A DNA stretch of 64,000 nucleotides, taken from contig NC_045438.1 of the NCBI RefSeq assembly GCF_002776525.5, positions 149,026,095-149,090,094 on the forward strand, given 5' to 3'. Shown here one piece after another: positions 1 to 11,790 of the stretch. A program made the translations under genes and the position numbers. The DNA is from Piliocolobus tephrosceles (lineage: Eukaryota; Chordata; Mammalia; Primates; Cercopithecidae). The notes under the pieces are model-generated. The model worked only from the letters and a program-made list of their open reading frames with translations, made no database searches and was not told the DNA's origin. Position 1 is the stretch's first letter. Each line of letters opens with the position of its first letter.

Positions 1-180
1 GAAAAGAGAATCTTGAAGGAAATTTGTTTTCTTGTAGATGAATGTCTACAAATGGAATTTCTAGGCCAGTGTGTATGTTTGCTGGATACATGAAAGGATG
101 AGACATATTCCAGGGGTGGGGGTCATAAAAGCAATACCCCAAATATAGGAAAGTAATATAGTTTCCTAAAAATAGTGTAG
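1..180. other. unassigned A+T-rich sequence
   Basis: I see no gene, RNA or recognisable repeat before the first Alu. A very old diverged repeat cannot be excluded by eye. Confidence 0.5.
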
Positions 181-490
181 GCCGGCTGTGGTGGCTCAGG
201 CCTGTAATCCCAGTAATTTGGGAGGCCAAGGCGGGCAGATCACCTGAGGCCAGGGTTTCAAGACCAGCCTGTTCAACATGGTGAAACCCCGTCTCTACCA
301 AAAATACAAAAATTAACTAGGCATGGTGGTGGGTGCCTATAATCCCAGCTACTTGAGAGGCTGAGACAGAAGAATCGCTTGAACCTGGAAGGTGGAGGTT
401 GCAGTGAGACCAGATTGCACCACTGTACTCCAGCCTGGGCAACAAGAGTGAAACTTCATCTAAAAAAAAAAAAAGAAAGAAAGAAAAAGA
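181..490 (+). mobile_element. Alu: Alu SINE, full length
   Basis: A dimeric 7SL-derived SINE in sense orientation. It starts with the Alu 5' end and the B-box area, passes the A-rich linker near 299-315, and finishes with the second monomer and an A tail broken by G (462-490). Several substitutions from consensus suggest an S- or J-age copy. I found no convincing target-site duplication. Confidence 0.97.
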
Positions 491-2310
491 ATAGGACAAA
501 AGGGAAGTAATAAAAGAAAAAGAAATATGGCTGAAAATTTAGGCTGGGACCAGGACTTTCAGGGTCTTCAGTGGTAGATCAAGGAATATAGGAACAGGAT
601 ATCAATGCAGTGTTCAATGGCTTTTAGTTTGATGCTACACACAGACTCTGCAAGTGTCGTTGCCTCAGAATCCCTACGGTTTGGGATAATTCTGGAGTCA
701 TCGGCACTATTACTATGGTGCTTTATACTGCCGGATAGTTACATAAGTCCTTTTTTGACAGAGAAACAACAAAACTACCCCGTTTTCAGAAATGATCAAT
801 GCTTAGCCAAAGGGCCTCCTGTGGTACAAGTTTTGTCAATGGCTGCTCCCAAGGTGAGCGTCAGGGTGTTCAGGAAATCTCAGCAGAAGGTGCTCTCCTC
901 ATAGGAGTCTTTCCACATGCACTGCAAATACATGAGAAAGCTATGTGGTGGTTGACAGTTACATTTTTAACAGAACAAAGGAAGGATCCCTTCAGTTTTT
1001 CTCCTTAAGTACCATGAGAGACAGTTTCTAAAATGGCAGCTCCAAAAGCTTCTTAAGGCGTATCCAGAAGGAGATGGAAAGTCCATGGGGACAGAGAGCA
1101 CTGGCTGTTTTCATTCAGGAAGAAGTTGCATTATCCTCCTTTGACTTTTCTCTCGCACTGGGAAGTCATTATTATGCTGGCATTCCTCCTGACATTTTTA
1201 TGACTTTGTTTATTTTAATACATGGTTCGTTATTTGTTTTGGAACAACCCTCCAAATTATTCTTCCAAATGCCACTTGAGCTTAGCCGAGGAGATGTTTC
1301 ATCATCTCCTTTGTTGTCATTTCTTGCAACTTGCCTAACTTTCATCTTGGTGGAGGCTATAAAGCTCTGTAAGAGTCCTTGTGGGCTATGGCTTTGATTT
1401 GCCTCTGCTTTGGCTGATTAGGCAAATCCAATAACTATTGATCAGCTTTAAAACAGTGAGATTTGTATTAAGTCCCCTACTCTTGATGGGGAAAAATTAT
1501 GACTTTGCCCTTTCAACTTGGAAAAGAACAAACAACAAAACCCACAACCTGTTAAAATTCAATTAAGAAATAAGTAGCAGCAGTGGAAGCAGAAACAGGC
1601 CACTGAAAGGCGTTTCTTTCTCTCTGAGTGCTTTTCTTTTCTGGCAGCGAAGGGCTTCTGTGCAGTTAGAGTCCCATGTTTGATTGACTCGGCTCCCAAG
1701 CTGATGTTTACACGGCTGTATTCATCTTGCTCCGATGACTGTGACATGCCACCCGGATGCGGTGAGGCTGACAGGGAATGTGAGGGGGACCAGACAGATG
1801 ACAACGTCTCCATTCTTCAGAGCCCAGGCAGGATGATCTGTCACCTGATGATAGGCCACAGCCTGTCATTTATTTACTTACAGCTTTAATGTGGGTAAAA
1901 TGAGCAGGAGACGGGGGAAATGTGACAACAGGCAAAGAGAAAGTGAGTGGTTACAGGAAAGAAAAATCTGACAGACCCTTTTCGGCATCAAAATATCAAC
2001 AACAGCTATTTCCTACATCTCAATGGGCATCCTGGCCCAGAAGCCAATTATGAGCAACATTCTGAGCAAGAAATCAGATTTGCAAAGCAGGAACTTGAGC
2101 CATTAGTCTGTGGCAGTGCGGTAGACAAACCCCACTGCCACTCGACTATATTAAATGCTTGGAATTTTGTCTTGTGCATTTAATTTCTGCAATTTTCAAT
2201 GACCATTTGGCAAGCATTTTTTTCCCTTTTAGTTTTTTAAATCTGTACACAATTTGCAAAGTAACATTCCTGTGCAATTGGAATTATCATCCAAGCATCC
2301 TATTTGCTAT
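491..2310. other. unassigned stretch without recognisable gene
   Basis: About 1.8 kb of mixed-composition sequence. Open frames reach 107 codons (1074-1397) but have no recognisable domain, no splice context and no similarity I know. The 1560-1830 part is less A+T-rich than its surroundings and could be conserved non-coding sequence, which I cannot test here. Confidence 0.5.
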
Positions 2311-2324
2311 AAAAGTGCAGCTAG

Positions 2325-2622
2325 GTTGGGCCCGGTGGCTCACACCTGTAATCCTATCACTTTGGGAGGCTGAGGCGGGCAGATCACTTGAGTTCAGGAG
2401 TTCAAAACCAGGCTGGCCAACATGGTGAAACTCTGTCTCTACTATAAATATAAAAAAAAATTAACTCGGCGTGGTGGCGGTTGCCTGTAATCCCAGCTAC
2501 TTGAGAGGCTGAAGCAGAAGAATCACTTGAACCTAGGAGGCAGAGGTTGCAGTGAGCCGAGATCACACTATTGCACTCCAGCCTGGGTGACAAGAGCGAA
2601 ACTCTGCCTCAACAACAACAAA
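2325..2622 (+). mobile_element. Alu: Alu SINE with perfect target-site duplication
   Basis: A full-length sense Alu. It is flanked by perfect 14-bp direct repeats, aaaagtgcagctag at 2311-2324 and again at 2623-2636, which fix both boundaries. The A tail is interrupted by C. The intact duplication shows ordinary L1-driven target-primed insertion. Confidence 0.98.
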
Positions 2623-2636
2623 AAAAGTGCAGCTAG

Positions 2637-4017
2637 AAGTCACTTTGAAAACCATTGACCTGCTTGTGTTGACACCCTGGTTATGGGAAAGAGATGTCTG
2701 AAAACCAGGGGAAATGACAAAAGATATTTTAGCTGTTAAAGTAAACCTGTAGGCACAAAACAGACTGAGACTATATTTTAAGGGGATTTCGTAAATTTAA
2801 AAAATGGATCTTTGCCAGTATCTAAATGAATATTTTTCAATTAAGCCAATTTAATGAACAGAGTATATTAAGTATTATATATACTAGCACAGATTTGAAC
2901 CACTACAATGAAGTTTTAAAAGGGATCTACAGTTTGGGAGTTCTTTTAAAATTTTTTTATGATACCAGATCTTGTTTTCTCATACAGCATTTGGAGGAGA
3001 GGTCCCAGGAACCTCCCACACACTCTGACGATTGTGCACTGAGGGCGTGATGTGTACAGAGACAGTGTACCTGAGGGCGCACCTTTATATGCCCAAAGAC
3101 CACAAAGCATTCACAAATCATTAACAGTGGGGCTGATGAGGCTCAGGTATTGGGTGCAGCATTATGTCAATAAAATCCATCATGCAAAAATACCAATGAT
3201 CTGACACATTTCCTAAGAAACATTGTCCTGGGGAAATTGTAACTGTAACTCCCAGTAGCCTGAATCCGGCAATTCTGAGACTGACTGTTACCAAGGAGGC
3301 TCTCTGGTTCTTAGTGCGTCATTTCCAAATGCCTCTTTCGGCACATCTAGCTTGGCAGTGTACTTTCAACATGTGAAAGTATGGTGACCATCCCCCCAGG
3401 AGGCTATCAGATTTGCAGCCCCCAAGTATCCACTCAACAGGCAGCCTGGGATACAACAGGTCTCACTTTTGCCCAATAAACGCAAAATTTCTGAGTCACA
3501 GTAAATGTGACTCCCCAGAACATTGTGAAGAACGTGGCATTTTAATCATGTGCGATTGCTTTGGGAGGAGAAATAGCTGCGGTTGCTACTGAGAAGGTTG
3601 TTAGAGCAGATCAGCCACTTCACCCTGTGGCTCCATTAGCCCTGTCTTCCCTGAATGTCTCCCCGCTCTTAGATATCCACGTGCATTGCTGCTTTGGGCT
3701 GCCAGCTGTGTTAAAAAAAAAAAAGATTTGGCACATCTTCATATGGGGTTCCCTTACTGAAGGTAGAAATACAACCTACACTTGTCCAGCCACTTCTCCT
3801 GTAGTTCTGTTGCCAAGGAAAGGGAGCTTTACCACTAACCCTGGGGACAAAAGGGCCCTGTGAAATACAGGACTCCCAATCAGCAACTTGCTATGTCCAT
3901 TTCTGGAGCTGATAGTGTCCTCAATTCCTGGTGAGTATAATTTGGCATATACTTGTGAATGAGCCACATGGTAAAATAAAGCCATTTATATTCTGAGAAC
4001 TGTTTGATATATGTATA
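2637..4017. other. unassigned stretch without recognisable gene
   Basis: No exon, RNA gene or confident repeat is seen. Open frames of up to 100 codons (3561-3863) show no known domain. A short A run lies at 3711-3724. Confidence 0.45.
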
Positions 4018-4275
4018 TTTGAGACAGGGTCTTGCTCTGTCACCCAGGCAATGCAGTGGCACCATCATGGCTCACTGTAGCCTCAACCTCCCAGGATCAA
4101 GTCATCCTCCTACCTCAGCCTCTTGAGGAGGTGGGACAACAGGCATGCACACCCAGCTAATATTTTTTATTTTTTGTAGAGAAGGAGTCTCACTATGTTG
4201 CCCAGGGCTCAAGTGATCCTGCTGCCTTGACCTCCCGAAGTGCTGGGACTACAGGCATAAGCCACATGCCCAGCC
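4018..4275 (-). mobile_element. Alu: Alu SINE, old (J-like), antisense
   Basis: An antisense Alu with diagnostic blocks for the right monomer, linker and left monomer, ending in the reverse complement of the Alu 5' end at about 4275. It is strongly diverged and has lost its T tail, which fits an AluJ-age copy. A second Alu abuts it directly. Confidence 0.93.
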
Positions 4276-4405
4276 AATTTTTTTTTTTTTTTACGGAGTT
4301 TTGCTCTGTCACCCAGACTGGAGTGCGGTGGCGCGATCTGGGCTCACTGCAAGCTCCGCCTCCCAGGTTCACACCATTCTCCTGCCTCAGCCTCCCAAGT
4401 AGCTG
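4276..4405 (-). mobile_element. Alu: Alu fragment (3' half only), antisense
   Basis: A T-run (4277-4291) is followed by about 115 bp of an antisense Alu right monomer that stops abruptly at 4405. It is a 5'-truncated copy, younger than its neighbour and with S/Y-like bases. It lies head to tail against the older Alu. Confidence 0.9.
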
Positions 4406-4907
4406 CAGCCGGATATTGTTAATGCACTTTTAGAAGTTTCATTTTGTATTGGCTGAGTTCTACTTCTTTCTCTAAGAATTTCAAGAAGGAAGAGAATTTT
4501 GTCCCCTTCCATGTATTTGGCAGTGTATCTCTGATGCTTAAAAGAGCCAAATTACCTGTCCTCATTTTCCTGCCTTGGCAGGGGAGCGTGATGAGTCCTA
4601 TAACCTTGCTCACAACTGTGCTAGATACTGTTTGTGTTGGATTTATGTGGACACAGGTGGTGCCCTCAGGGTCCAGGCATTCATGGGGAACACCTGTTTC
4701 TATTCTTTTGCCTTCATTACTGCTGGGAAAGACATATGTGGGGTGGGGCCTTAGGGTATATTCACAGGATCAGTGAGGTGAAGAGTGTTAAACGTTATAA
4801 TTTCATTACAGTTAAGCTGTATGCTTCTCCTCAACAGCCCCTCATGGTTATTTAGCCTTTTAATCTGTCTGGTTAAGATATTGTTAATATTGGTGATACA
4901 GGAGGAA
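4406..4907. other. unassigned stretch
   Basis: About 500 bp with no recognisable gene or repeat. Confidence 0.45.
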
Positions 4908-5434
4908 TTAGGAAGCAAAGGGAAAAAGAGCAGGGTATTCCTGGAGCTGACCCTGCCTAAGAAATGTCCACCTCCCACTGCCCTATATACAAATACCTGC
5001 CTCTAAAAAAAAATTATACTTTAAGTTCTGGGGCTACATGGACAGAACGTGCAGGTTTGTTACATAGGTATACACCAGCCATGGCAATTTGCTGCACGCA
5101 TCAACCCGTCCCCTACATTAGGAATTTCTCTTAATGCTATCCCTCCCCTAGCCGTCCACCCCGTGACAGGCCCCAGTGTGTGATGTTCCCCTCCCTGTCC
5201 ATGTGTTCTCATTGTTCAACTCCTACGTATGAGTGAGAACATGCGGTGTTTGGTTTTCTGTTCCTGTGTTAGTTTGCTGAGAATGATGGTTTCCAGCTTC
5301 ATCCATGTCCCTGCAAAGGACATGAACTCTTTCTTGTTTAGGAAGAAAAGGGAAGAAGAGTAGGGTATTCCCGGAGCTGACCCTGCCTAAGAAATGTCCA
5401 CCTCCCACTGCCCTAAATGTCCACCTCCCACTGC
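4908..5434. repeat. long direct repeat flanking an L1 end
   Basis: A 78-bp block at 4908-4985 recurs at 5338-5415 with only four substitutions. The two copies bracket a 5'-truncated antisense L1. The right copy is followed by a further partial repeat: its last 20 bp, beginning aaatgtccacctcc at 5392, recur at 5415-5434. Normal L1 target-site duplications are roughly 7-20 bp, so this one is unusually long. Confidence 0.9.
5006..5332 (-). mobile_element. LINE-1: L1 3' end, 5'-truncated, antisense
   Basis: About 325 bp of L1PA/L1PB-like 3' UTR and the last part of ORF2 in reverse orientation. The A tail is seen as a degraded run at the left edge. The open frames crossing it are not genes. It sits exactly between the two copies of the 78-bp direct repeat. 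Confidence 0.95.
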
Positions 5435-6194
5435 AGATAAATGTTTTATAATTTGCCAAATATTTCAGTCTGTATGATCACGTACTGTAGCATGTCCTAT
5501 AGTAATTTTACTAAGGTACGCTATATGTAAAAATCATTTATTGTTTGTCCTTCCATCAAATATTAATTGAGGGTCTTCTGTGCAGAGTCCCAGTATCTTT
5601 TGACCATGGTGGTAATCTCAAGCCCCTTAATATGTAAACAGAGTTTAAAAAATATGGCCACTGTCTCTTTTTTAATAAGCTGAAGCAGCTCTTTCCCATT
5701 TCCTGTCTTTTATATTATTTTTGTAACAAAAGTGGAAAGTAAAAGTAATTATCTTCCCTGGGGACCTTTTCTGTTGAGACCATAAGATGTGCCCAAATCT
5801 ATAATGTGCAATTTTTATCACCAACGTTTTCATTCTTGACTCAGATGAGCTTCTAGTTCCATCCAGCATCAGTCTATTCGTGAAGAGCTCTGAACACAAA
5901 ATTATATCAAACATAATAATAGATAAGCAGCTAGAGTGAATCATATATTTACAACTGAATACTGCTTCCCTATAATACCTGTGAGCTGGGGGCATATTTA
6001 AGATATTTATCTTATTTAGTAGTTGAGCCCTGATCAATTGGAGTGGAAATTGCCTATGAACAACTGGTATAGTACTGTTCAAAGAGCCTCACGCATTCAG
6101 GGCAGCATCTGAGGATGGGTGTGGAGGAGAAGCCACCTCCCTGGTGACTTGAGAACATAATTGATGAAGGCGCATTACCTTTTCTATATGTTTC
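5435..6194. other. unassigned stretch
   Basis: A+T-rich sequence. The longest open frame (136 codons, minus strand, 5672-6082) has no recognisable domain and low-complexity codon use, so I treat it as chance. Confidence 0.45.
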
Positions 6195-6600
6195 CCAGGG
6201 CTGGAACAAACAGCTACAATCTAGGTGGCTTAAGACAACAGAAATTTGTTCTCTCACAGTTCTAGAGGCCAGAAGTCTGAAATCAAGGTGGTAGCAGAGC
6301 CACGGGCGTTCTGAGGTTTCCAGGAGAGAATCTTTTGCCTCTTCCAGCTTCTGGTGGCTCTTGGTGTTCCCTGACTTGTGGCAACATCACTCCAATCCCC
6401 GCCTCCATCTTCACATGGCTTTCTTTTGTGCTTCTCTGTGTGCTCTCCTCTTCTTACAAGGACACCAGTCACTGGTTTTAGGAAAATCATCCCCTTAAAT
6501 CCAAGAATGATTTCAACTTGAGATCTCTAATTACATCTATAAAGGTACTATTTCCTGATAAAGTCACATTCTGAGGTTCTGGGTAGATATGATTGGGGGA
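6195..6600 (-). mobile_element. MLT1: MaLR-type LTR (MLT1 group), antisense
   Basis: The reverse complement shows the typical layout of an MLT1-group solitary LTR: the start around the gaggttctggg block, the segment about a few-base deletion near 6480, the tract for 'accagtc', and the 3' part ending in the 'ctgttgtcttaagccacc' type block (6215-6245). It is old and diverged. The exact subfamily is not assigned. Confidence 0.75.
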
Positions 6601-7159
6601 GCACACTAAGCAACCAAGTCCACCCTCATTTGCTTTCCATGTTTCTCGAGATCATATAAATAGCAAGAGGATTCTCAAATCAGAGAAGCAATTAATAAAA
6701 AGAATGCAGAATTTTGCAATTTCTGCAATTAATAAAAAAATGCAGAATTTTGAGACCCCTTCCAATGGGGCTTAGAATTTAAAATTATAATTCTCTGATA
6801 AATATTTGGAAGCATCGTCATATTTATCTTTCTTGTTTGATCCTCTCAGTGGTCTGGTGAAGGAGGTGGCGCAGGTAGCATTAACACTGGCCCTAGGGAG
6901 CGTGACTCCAAGGCTCAGTGAGGCTGAATTTTACCAATATTCCTCAGTTAGGTGATTTATGGAACTGGCTAGGACTCCAATGTTTAGATTGGACTTCTTC
7001 CCATTCGTTTAAGAAACAGCCTGATTTTCACTTTTGTTGTTGTTGTTGTTACAGTACCCAAGGAGACATGTGCCTCTATTTCTATTTTCATATTCAGGTT
7101 TTCATTTTATTTTGAATTTCAGAGATATGTTAGCTTAGCTATTCTGGTTTTGGGGTCAA
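6601..7159. other. unassigned stretch with a short GTT repeat
   Basis: No gene is seen. A short (GTT)n microsatellite lies at 7034-7050. A near-duplicate of about 20 bp (aatgcagaattttg at 6703 and 6738) forms a local repeat. Confidence 0.45.
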
Positions 7160-7345
7160 TCTGAGCTGTGTTCTAGTTCAGGTTTTGCCACTGTCCAGCT
7201 TTGTAACATTGGGTGAGTTACACTACCTTTTTGGATTTTTATCAACTTTCTTTCTCAGCTTTCTTATCTAAGAGAAGAGAATAATAATTATCTTGTAAGG
7301 AGATAATGAAGAAAAATATCCTAATATATTTAAAACATCTAGCAC
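7160..7345 (+). mobile_element. MIR: MIR SINE
   Basis: A sense MIR with the 'ttgccactgtccagctttgtaac' region, the core, and the 3' part resembling 'gcactgtgcct'. It is strongly diverged, as expected for a SINE this old. Confidence 0.75.
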
Positions 7346-7485
7346 TGTGCCTCAAAAAGCAGCAGCTGCTTTTTATGGTGTATGTTTTATTATTAAGCAG
7401 AAGAAACAGTGGTAGGCTTGAAGAATCGGTGTGTCCTGGGTCTGCAGAACCAACGAGATGGTCTTGCGCAAATATCAGACATTCT

Positions 7486-7535
7486 GGGTCTCAGTTTCAT
7501 CACCTATAAAATAATGGGAGGTCTTTAAGTCCATT
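7486..7535 (+). mobile_element. MIR: possible MIR core fragment
   Basis: A short block (ctcagtttcatcacctataaa) resembles the MIR core. It is too short for a firm call. Confidence 0.4.
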
Positions 7536-7540
7536 CAGTT

Positions 7541-10500
7541 TCTTGATTTATGGGCAAAAGACTGAGAAAGAATTACAAACAAAGAAGTCTCCAGTTTACC
7601 TAGTTAAATGCTGATCAATTTAAACTTCATGTGAGAAACATTTATAAAAACTTCTGATACAAAATAGGGAGCAGAGAATCTCTGCAAGAGGCCTAAACAA
7701 TTATTGGTGTTGTTTCAGTGTGTCAGATAAAGAAAGTGAGAAATGAAGCATTTCTTGTGTATTTAAGGCTGAGTAAAGGTTATCATTCAAGGAAAGATTA
7801 CCTTTTCTTTCCATTCATCCAAAAGATAATTGCACAATTTTCACATTTCTCAAAGCACTCTGAAGATGACATGGGAATTGAAACTTCTAGTGTTTCCAAA
7901 GGAATTTAGAAGCACAAAATAATGTCAGGCTCAGATCAAATAAAAATAACTTTTATGTCTCCATTTATTAAAAATGCATGTCTTGTTTTCAAATGTTTTC
8001 TTCCACAGCAGTTACACACCGGCAAGACCCAGTTTGAAGCTTTTTAGCTAGTGCTTTTGACAACTCCAAAGCTCTTTCCCTGCTGCCCAAATGCTGCTCC
8101 TTCATTAAGTACCCCAAGGAAGCCAACAAGTCAATGGCAAATAGAGACAATACACCCTCCTTGTTCCAATGAACTTGCTCCTTTCATTTGTCAGAAAACA
8201 GAGAGATGCTTGTGAGAAAGCTGACTTGGAAACAAAGCCCACACAGGGCAGTCCTGTTCGGCACCACAATCTTTTATGTAGATGGCAGATGAGGATCTTA
8301 TATGCCATTTACACAAAAATTAATACTTAAAACAACATGTAGAGAAAGTGGTTCCAAGTCCCAGTCCCACTGCAATCTCTTCGTGTTCTCTTCTGTGTCT
8401 TTCAGTATTCTGTGCTGTTTTCTAGGCTTCTTTCTCGTTTCAGCACACTTTGTCTTCCTGTGTGCCCCTTCATCTTCCTCCTTTAAAAATTCAAACCAGA
8501 ATGATTGCAATTCTTTCCTGGAATTTGTTCTTTCCATCAAAATTAGAATACAGTATTATCCCTTTACTCTAAAAACACTCTTTTTTTTTTTTATCCAACC
8601 CAGAATAGGCAGGAAGCAAAAGGTTAATATACTCTAATAGCTTTTTATAATATAAAAATTTATATGGTCCTGATAGCTACATTTTGTGAAATAAACATCT
8701 GCTGATTGTAGTCCATGTGCCAGCTCTGTGGTAGTGATTGGACAATGAACAGAATGGTCCCTACCAGAAACTAGGTTACAGTCTATGTGGTTAACATCAG
8801 CTACTTCTGTGGTGTCTTTGACACCGTACCCTTTTGAGAGGGGAATGCTTAAGCTCCAGCTCAGACTTTTATCCCAAAATTGATAAAACACAGTATGATA
8901 AAACGTTCTTCCCTTTATTTTTCTCATTCATAAAATGAGTCAGTCGACTAGGATGGAAGATTATTTTCTGCTTGACTATTTCATATCAACTGAGTGATAA
9001 AGAGTTCTTTGGCTTTCTCACAGTCTAGTTTGATTTTTCTGTGGTGGTGACATTCATTGTCTCTTTGAGGATTTGGGAAGGCAGGAGGCAGAAAAGGGGC
9101 CTAAAGAAGGAGAATAAAAACTTGAGCGCAACCCTCAGCTTTCTTAGATTTTTCTAGAAAGAGTAGAAAGAATGAATCAAGTCTGCATATATGCCCAATT
9201 TTCTCCAAGCAGACTCTTTGTAAGCTTTGACTTTAAGTGCTCAAGTAAGAAAATCTCTTCTGTCTTTATTATGATTAGATTCTACAGCGATATGGTGGGT
9301 GAAATGCTGCTCTCTAAATTTGAATCATGTGCCATGGGGCAGAGCCCAGGGTTTGACCTGGGGAAGATGCTCTTTTTGAAACTTCTCCACCGTTAATTTA
9401 CACACTCACAAAGTGGAAATGATGTCTTAAAGCTATCCTTAAAGAGGTCCTCTTTCTACATTATGCTTGTTCATTTTCAGGCAGTGGGTAAAGAAGCATA
9501 AATACAGAGATGGCTTTTGGGTTGCTATATTCCTGCCTGACATAGGCTGTCTCTGCAGGGCTCCAGAACTGGAACATTCTACAGAGTCTTCAGAAACCCT
9601 TAGTTCACTTTTGAGCTTTAACTATTTCAGAAGTATGAATGTACTGTCTTGTTCAAGTGTCTCTTAAAATAGTAATTATTTATGTTTTTTAATATGTATG
9701 CAATTTTGTAAATCTTGACTGATTTTTTTCTTTTTCTAGTCAGTGTGTATCATTTTCAGTAAGAGAAACTGGAAAAATTTAAAAACAGATTTTGAAAAAT
9801 TCACTAAACCGCATGAGCCTAGAGGAAAGGTAACCATAAATATTACAAGTGGTGCTCTTTGGAAGTTTGTAGCATTTGTTTCTGCCTAAATTATGAAAGC
9901 TCGAAACTCCACTAAGACTTCTGGGATAACCTGTAATAAGTGACAGCTTATTTTGAAATTCAAATACTTTCAAATATTTTTAAAAATAGATTGAAATGCA
10001 AAAAGACACAAACATGCATTTAACGTAACTTTTGAGTTAAAAACTCAATAAAATTAATGTCAGAAGACATTGGATGTCTATGGATGCTGATAAAAACTAT
10101 GGATACTCATTAAAATCAGTCAACCTGTTAAGAAGTTTGTTTTTAAAAATAGATTTTCAATTTAGAGAGACATCACAGATTTTTGCCAATTCTGGAGGCT
10201 AGGTAGAGCTTCTCTTAGAGATTGGGGCAGAAGAAGTCAGCAGTGAAGTATCAATTCATGACCCTGGCTTAGGAAGCCAGATTCAAAAGCTCTTTTGATG
10301 TAGCTTCTGTTTAGAATACAGTCAAGCCTGGTCGCTGTTGGGATTTTAATTTTAGACACAATGGATGTAAAACATTAGGCAATATGAGCAAACTTTGCAC
10401 TTCTCTCTAGAAATGAAGGAGTTACATTCTCCTGTCCTGTCTGACGTTCGGTTACAGAGTGCAGTGAACTGCTCAAGAGTAAGGCATTTGGTTAAGAGGC

Positions 10501-11211
10501 GGCACTGTGTATCTATAGAACAGATTAAAGTGTATGCTGATTCTGTTTGCTTTGAGAGCAAATATTTTCCTTGAATTTTAGTCTCTTTGGTTGGATGTGC
10601 GGAGTGGGCATGTGCAATGGGCACCATGCCTTGCTCCATCAGCAGCCCTACCCTCTAAGGCAAGCTGGCAGTGTGAGGAGCCACAGTCACCCATCAGCTG
10701 CGTGTGTGTCCTCCATTATACACTACACGTATGAATTATAGCTCATGTCCTCCTTCACACCTCACTCAGGGTTTATTGTGGCAATTATGTTCACAGACCT
10801 ACTGCATGTTTCATGCCCCGTTCTGAATCTTGCTTCAATCAGAAATTTGGTGTGTCTTTACCAGCACAATGGACATTAAGCTGATAGAGCAAAGTGCAAT
10901 AGTTATGTGATGTGGGATGCCCTTGGTTTGCTGGTAAATTTTATTTAGGGTTATGCAGTATAATCCAGGCTTGCCGTTGGATTTCACTGGCGTTGACACA
11001 GCTGAGGAAGAGATCCAAACCTGGACATGCCACTTATTCAATTAAATATGCTGCCCCTTGTATATACTTTAGCTCCCATATTTTACAGTGAGACAATAGT
11101 TTCTTCAATGATCAAGTGATACAGCATGCAGTAATTACTTGAAGTGATAGCAGCTCTGATTTTTGGCTCCATGTAGTGATGTCCTTTCTAAAACTTCAAG
11201 TCATTTAAAAT
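7541..11211. other. unassigned stretch, A+T-rich
   Basis: About 3.7 kb without a recognisable gene. A possible MIR-like piece lies at 8905-8975 (tctcattcataaaatgag). The open frame at 8302-8637 is S/F-rich and runs opposite another frame, which is typical of chance. A T run lies at 8579-8592. Confidence 0.45.
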
Positions 11212-11365
11212 TGGAATAAGCTGCCTAGTGGGTGGTGAATGCCCCATCACTGGAAGTGTTCAAATGCAGCCATCTGTCAGGAATGCACTGGACAGAACCC
11301 CTATGTTGGGTAATATGATGTCCTCTAATACTCTTTCCAATATGAAGTTCTTTGGTTGTGTCAAG
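11212..11365 (+). mobile_element. L3: L3/CR1 LINE fossil, 3' end
   Basis: The stretch contains the CR1/L3 3'-terminal pattern: 'aagctgcct', then 'catcactggaagtgttcaa', then a block where 'caggaatg' leads into a 'gatgtcctctaa...' segment. In CR1 and L3 this lies just upstream of the 3' end. A relic of a LINE long extinct in mammals. Confidence 0.65.
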
Positions 11366-11559
11366 TCTTCATTTTGTAATATTGTAATGATTCAGATTAG
11401 GGATACTCACTGTTCACTTTCAACTGGCCTTACTATAGAAAGCACTCTCATTTGCCACAATTGAAAAATGTACATTTGCCCAAATAACAGCATCCTCGAT
11501 GTTGTTTTGCTCTTTCCTATTATAGGTATAGTGACTAAGAAATATGTGATGACTAGATC

Positions 11560-11790
11560 TAGGGGAGGAGTGCGATACCACACTGCCCAGCTCTGCTGCT
11601 TACAAGCTATGCGACAGGGGCAAGGTTCATAAACCTGAACCCCGAGGTAGATCATCTGCTAAATTCAAAGCATAACAAGTACCTACCTAACAGAATGTTG
11701 AAGGACTAAATAAATATATAAAGTATTTAGCACAAGGCATGGTACTTGTGGTAAATATAAGTATTCACTATTTGTTAGTTGCAGTGGTTT
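11560..11790 (+). mobile_element. MIR: MIR SINE
   Basis: Sense MIR. It shows the 'ctctgctgcttacaagctatg' region and the 'aagtacctacctaacagaatgt' block, then the 'aaagtatttagcacaaggcatgg' 3' part. Confidence 0.75.

Noticed and set aside
1560..1830. Possible coding exon on account of higher G+C
   Set aside because: Frames on both strands are interrupted and no splice-site pair or domain is visible.
4276..4405. Target duplication for the truncated Alu (cagcc on both sides)
   Set aside because: Five bases, partly belonging to the neighbouring Alu's own end, is too weak to be counted.
5672..6082. 136-codon minus-strand frame
   Set aside because: No recognisable domain, no splice or promoter context, and the next frame overlaps it; length is within chance for 64 kb on two strands.
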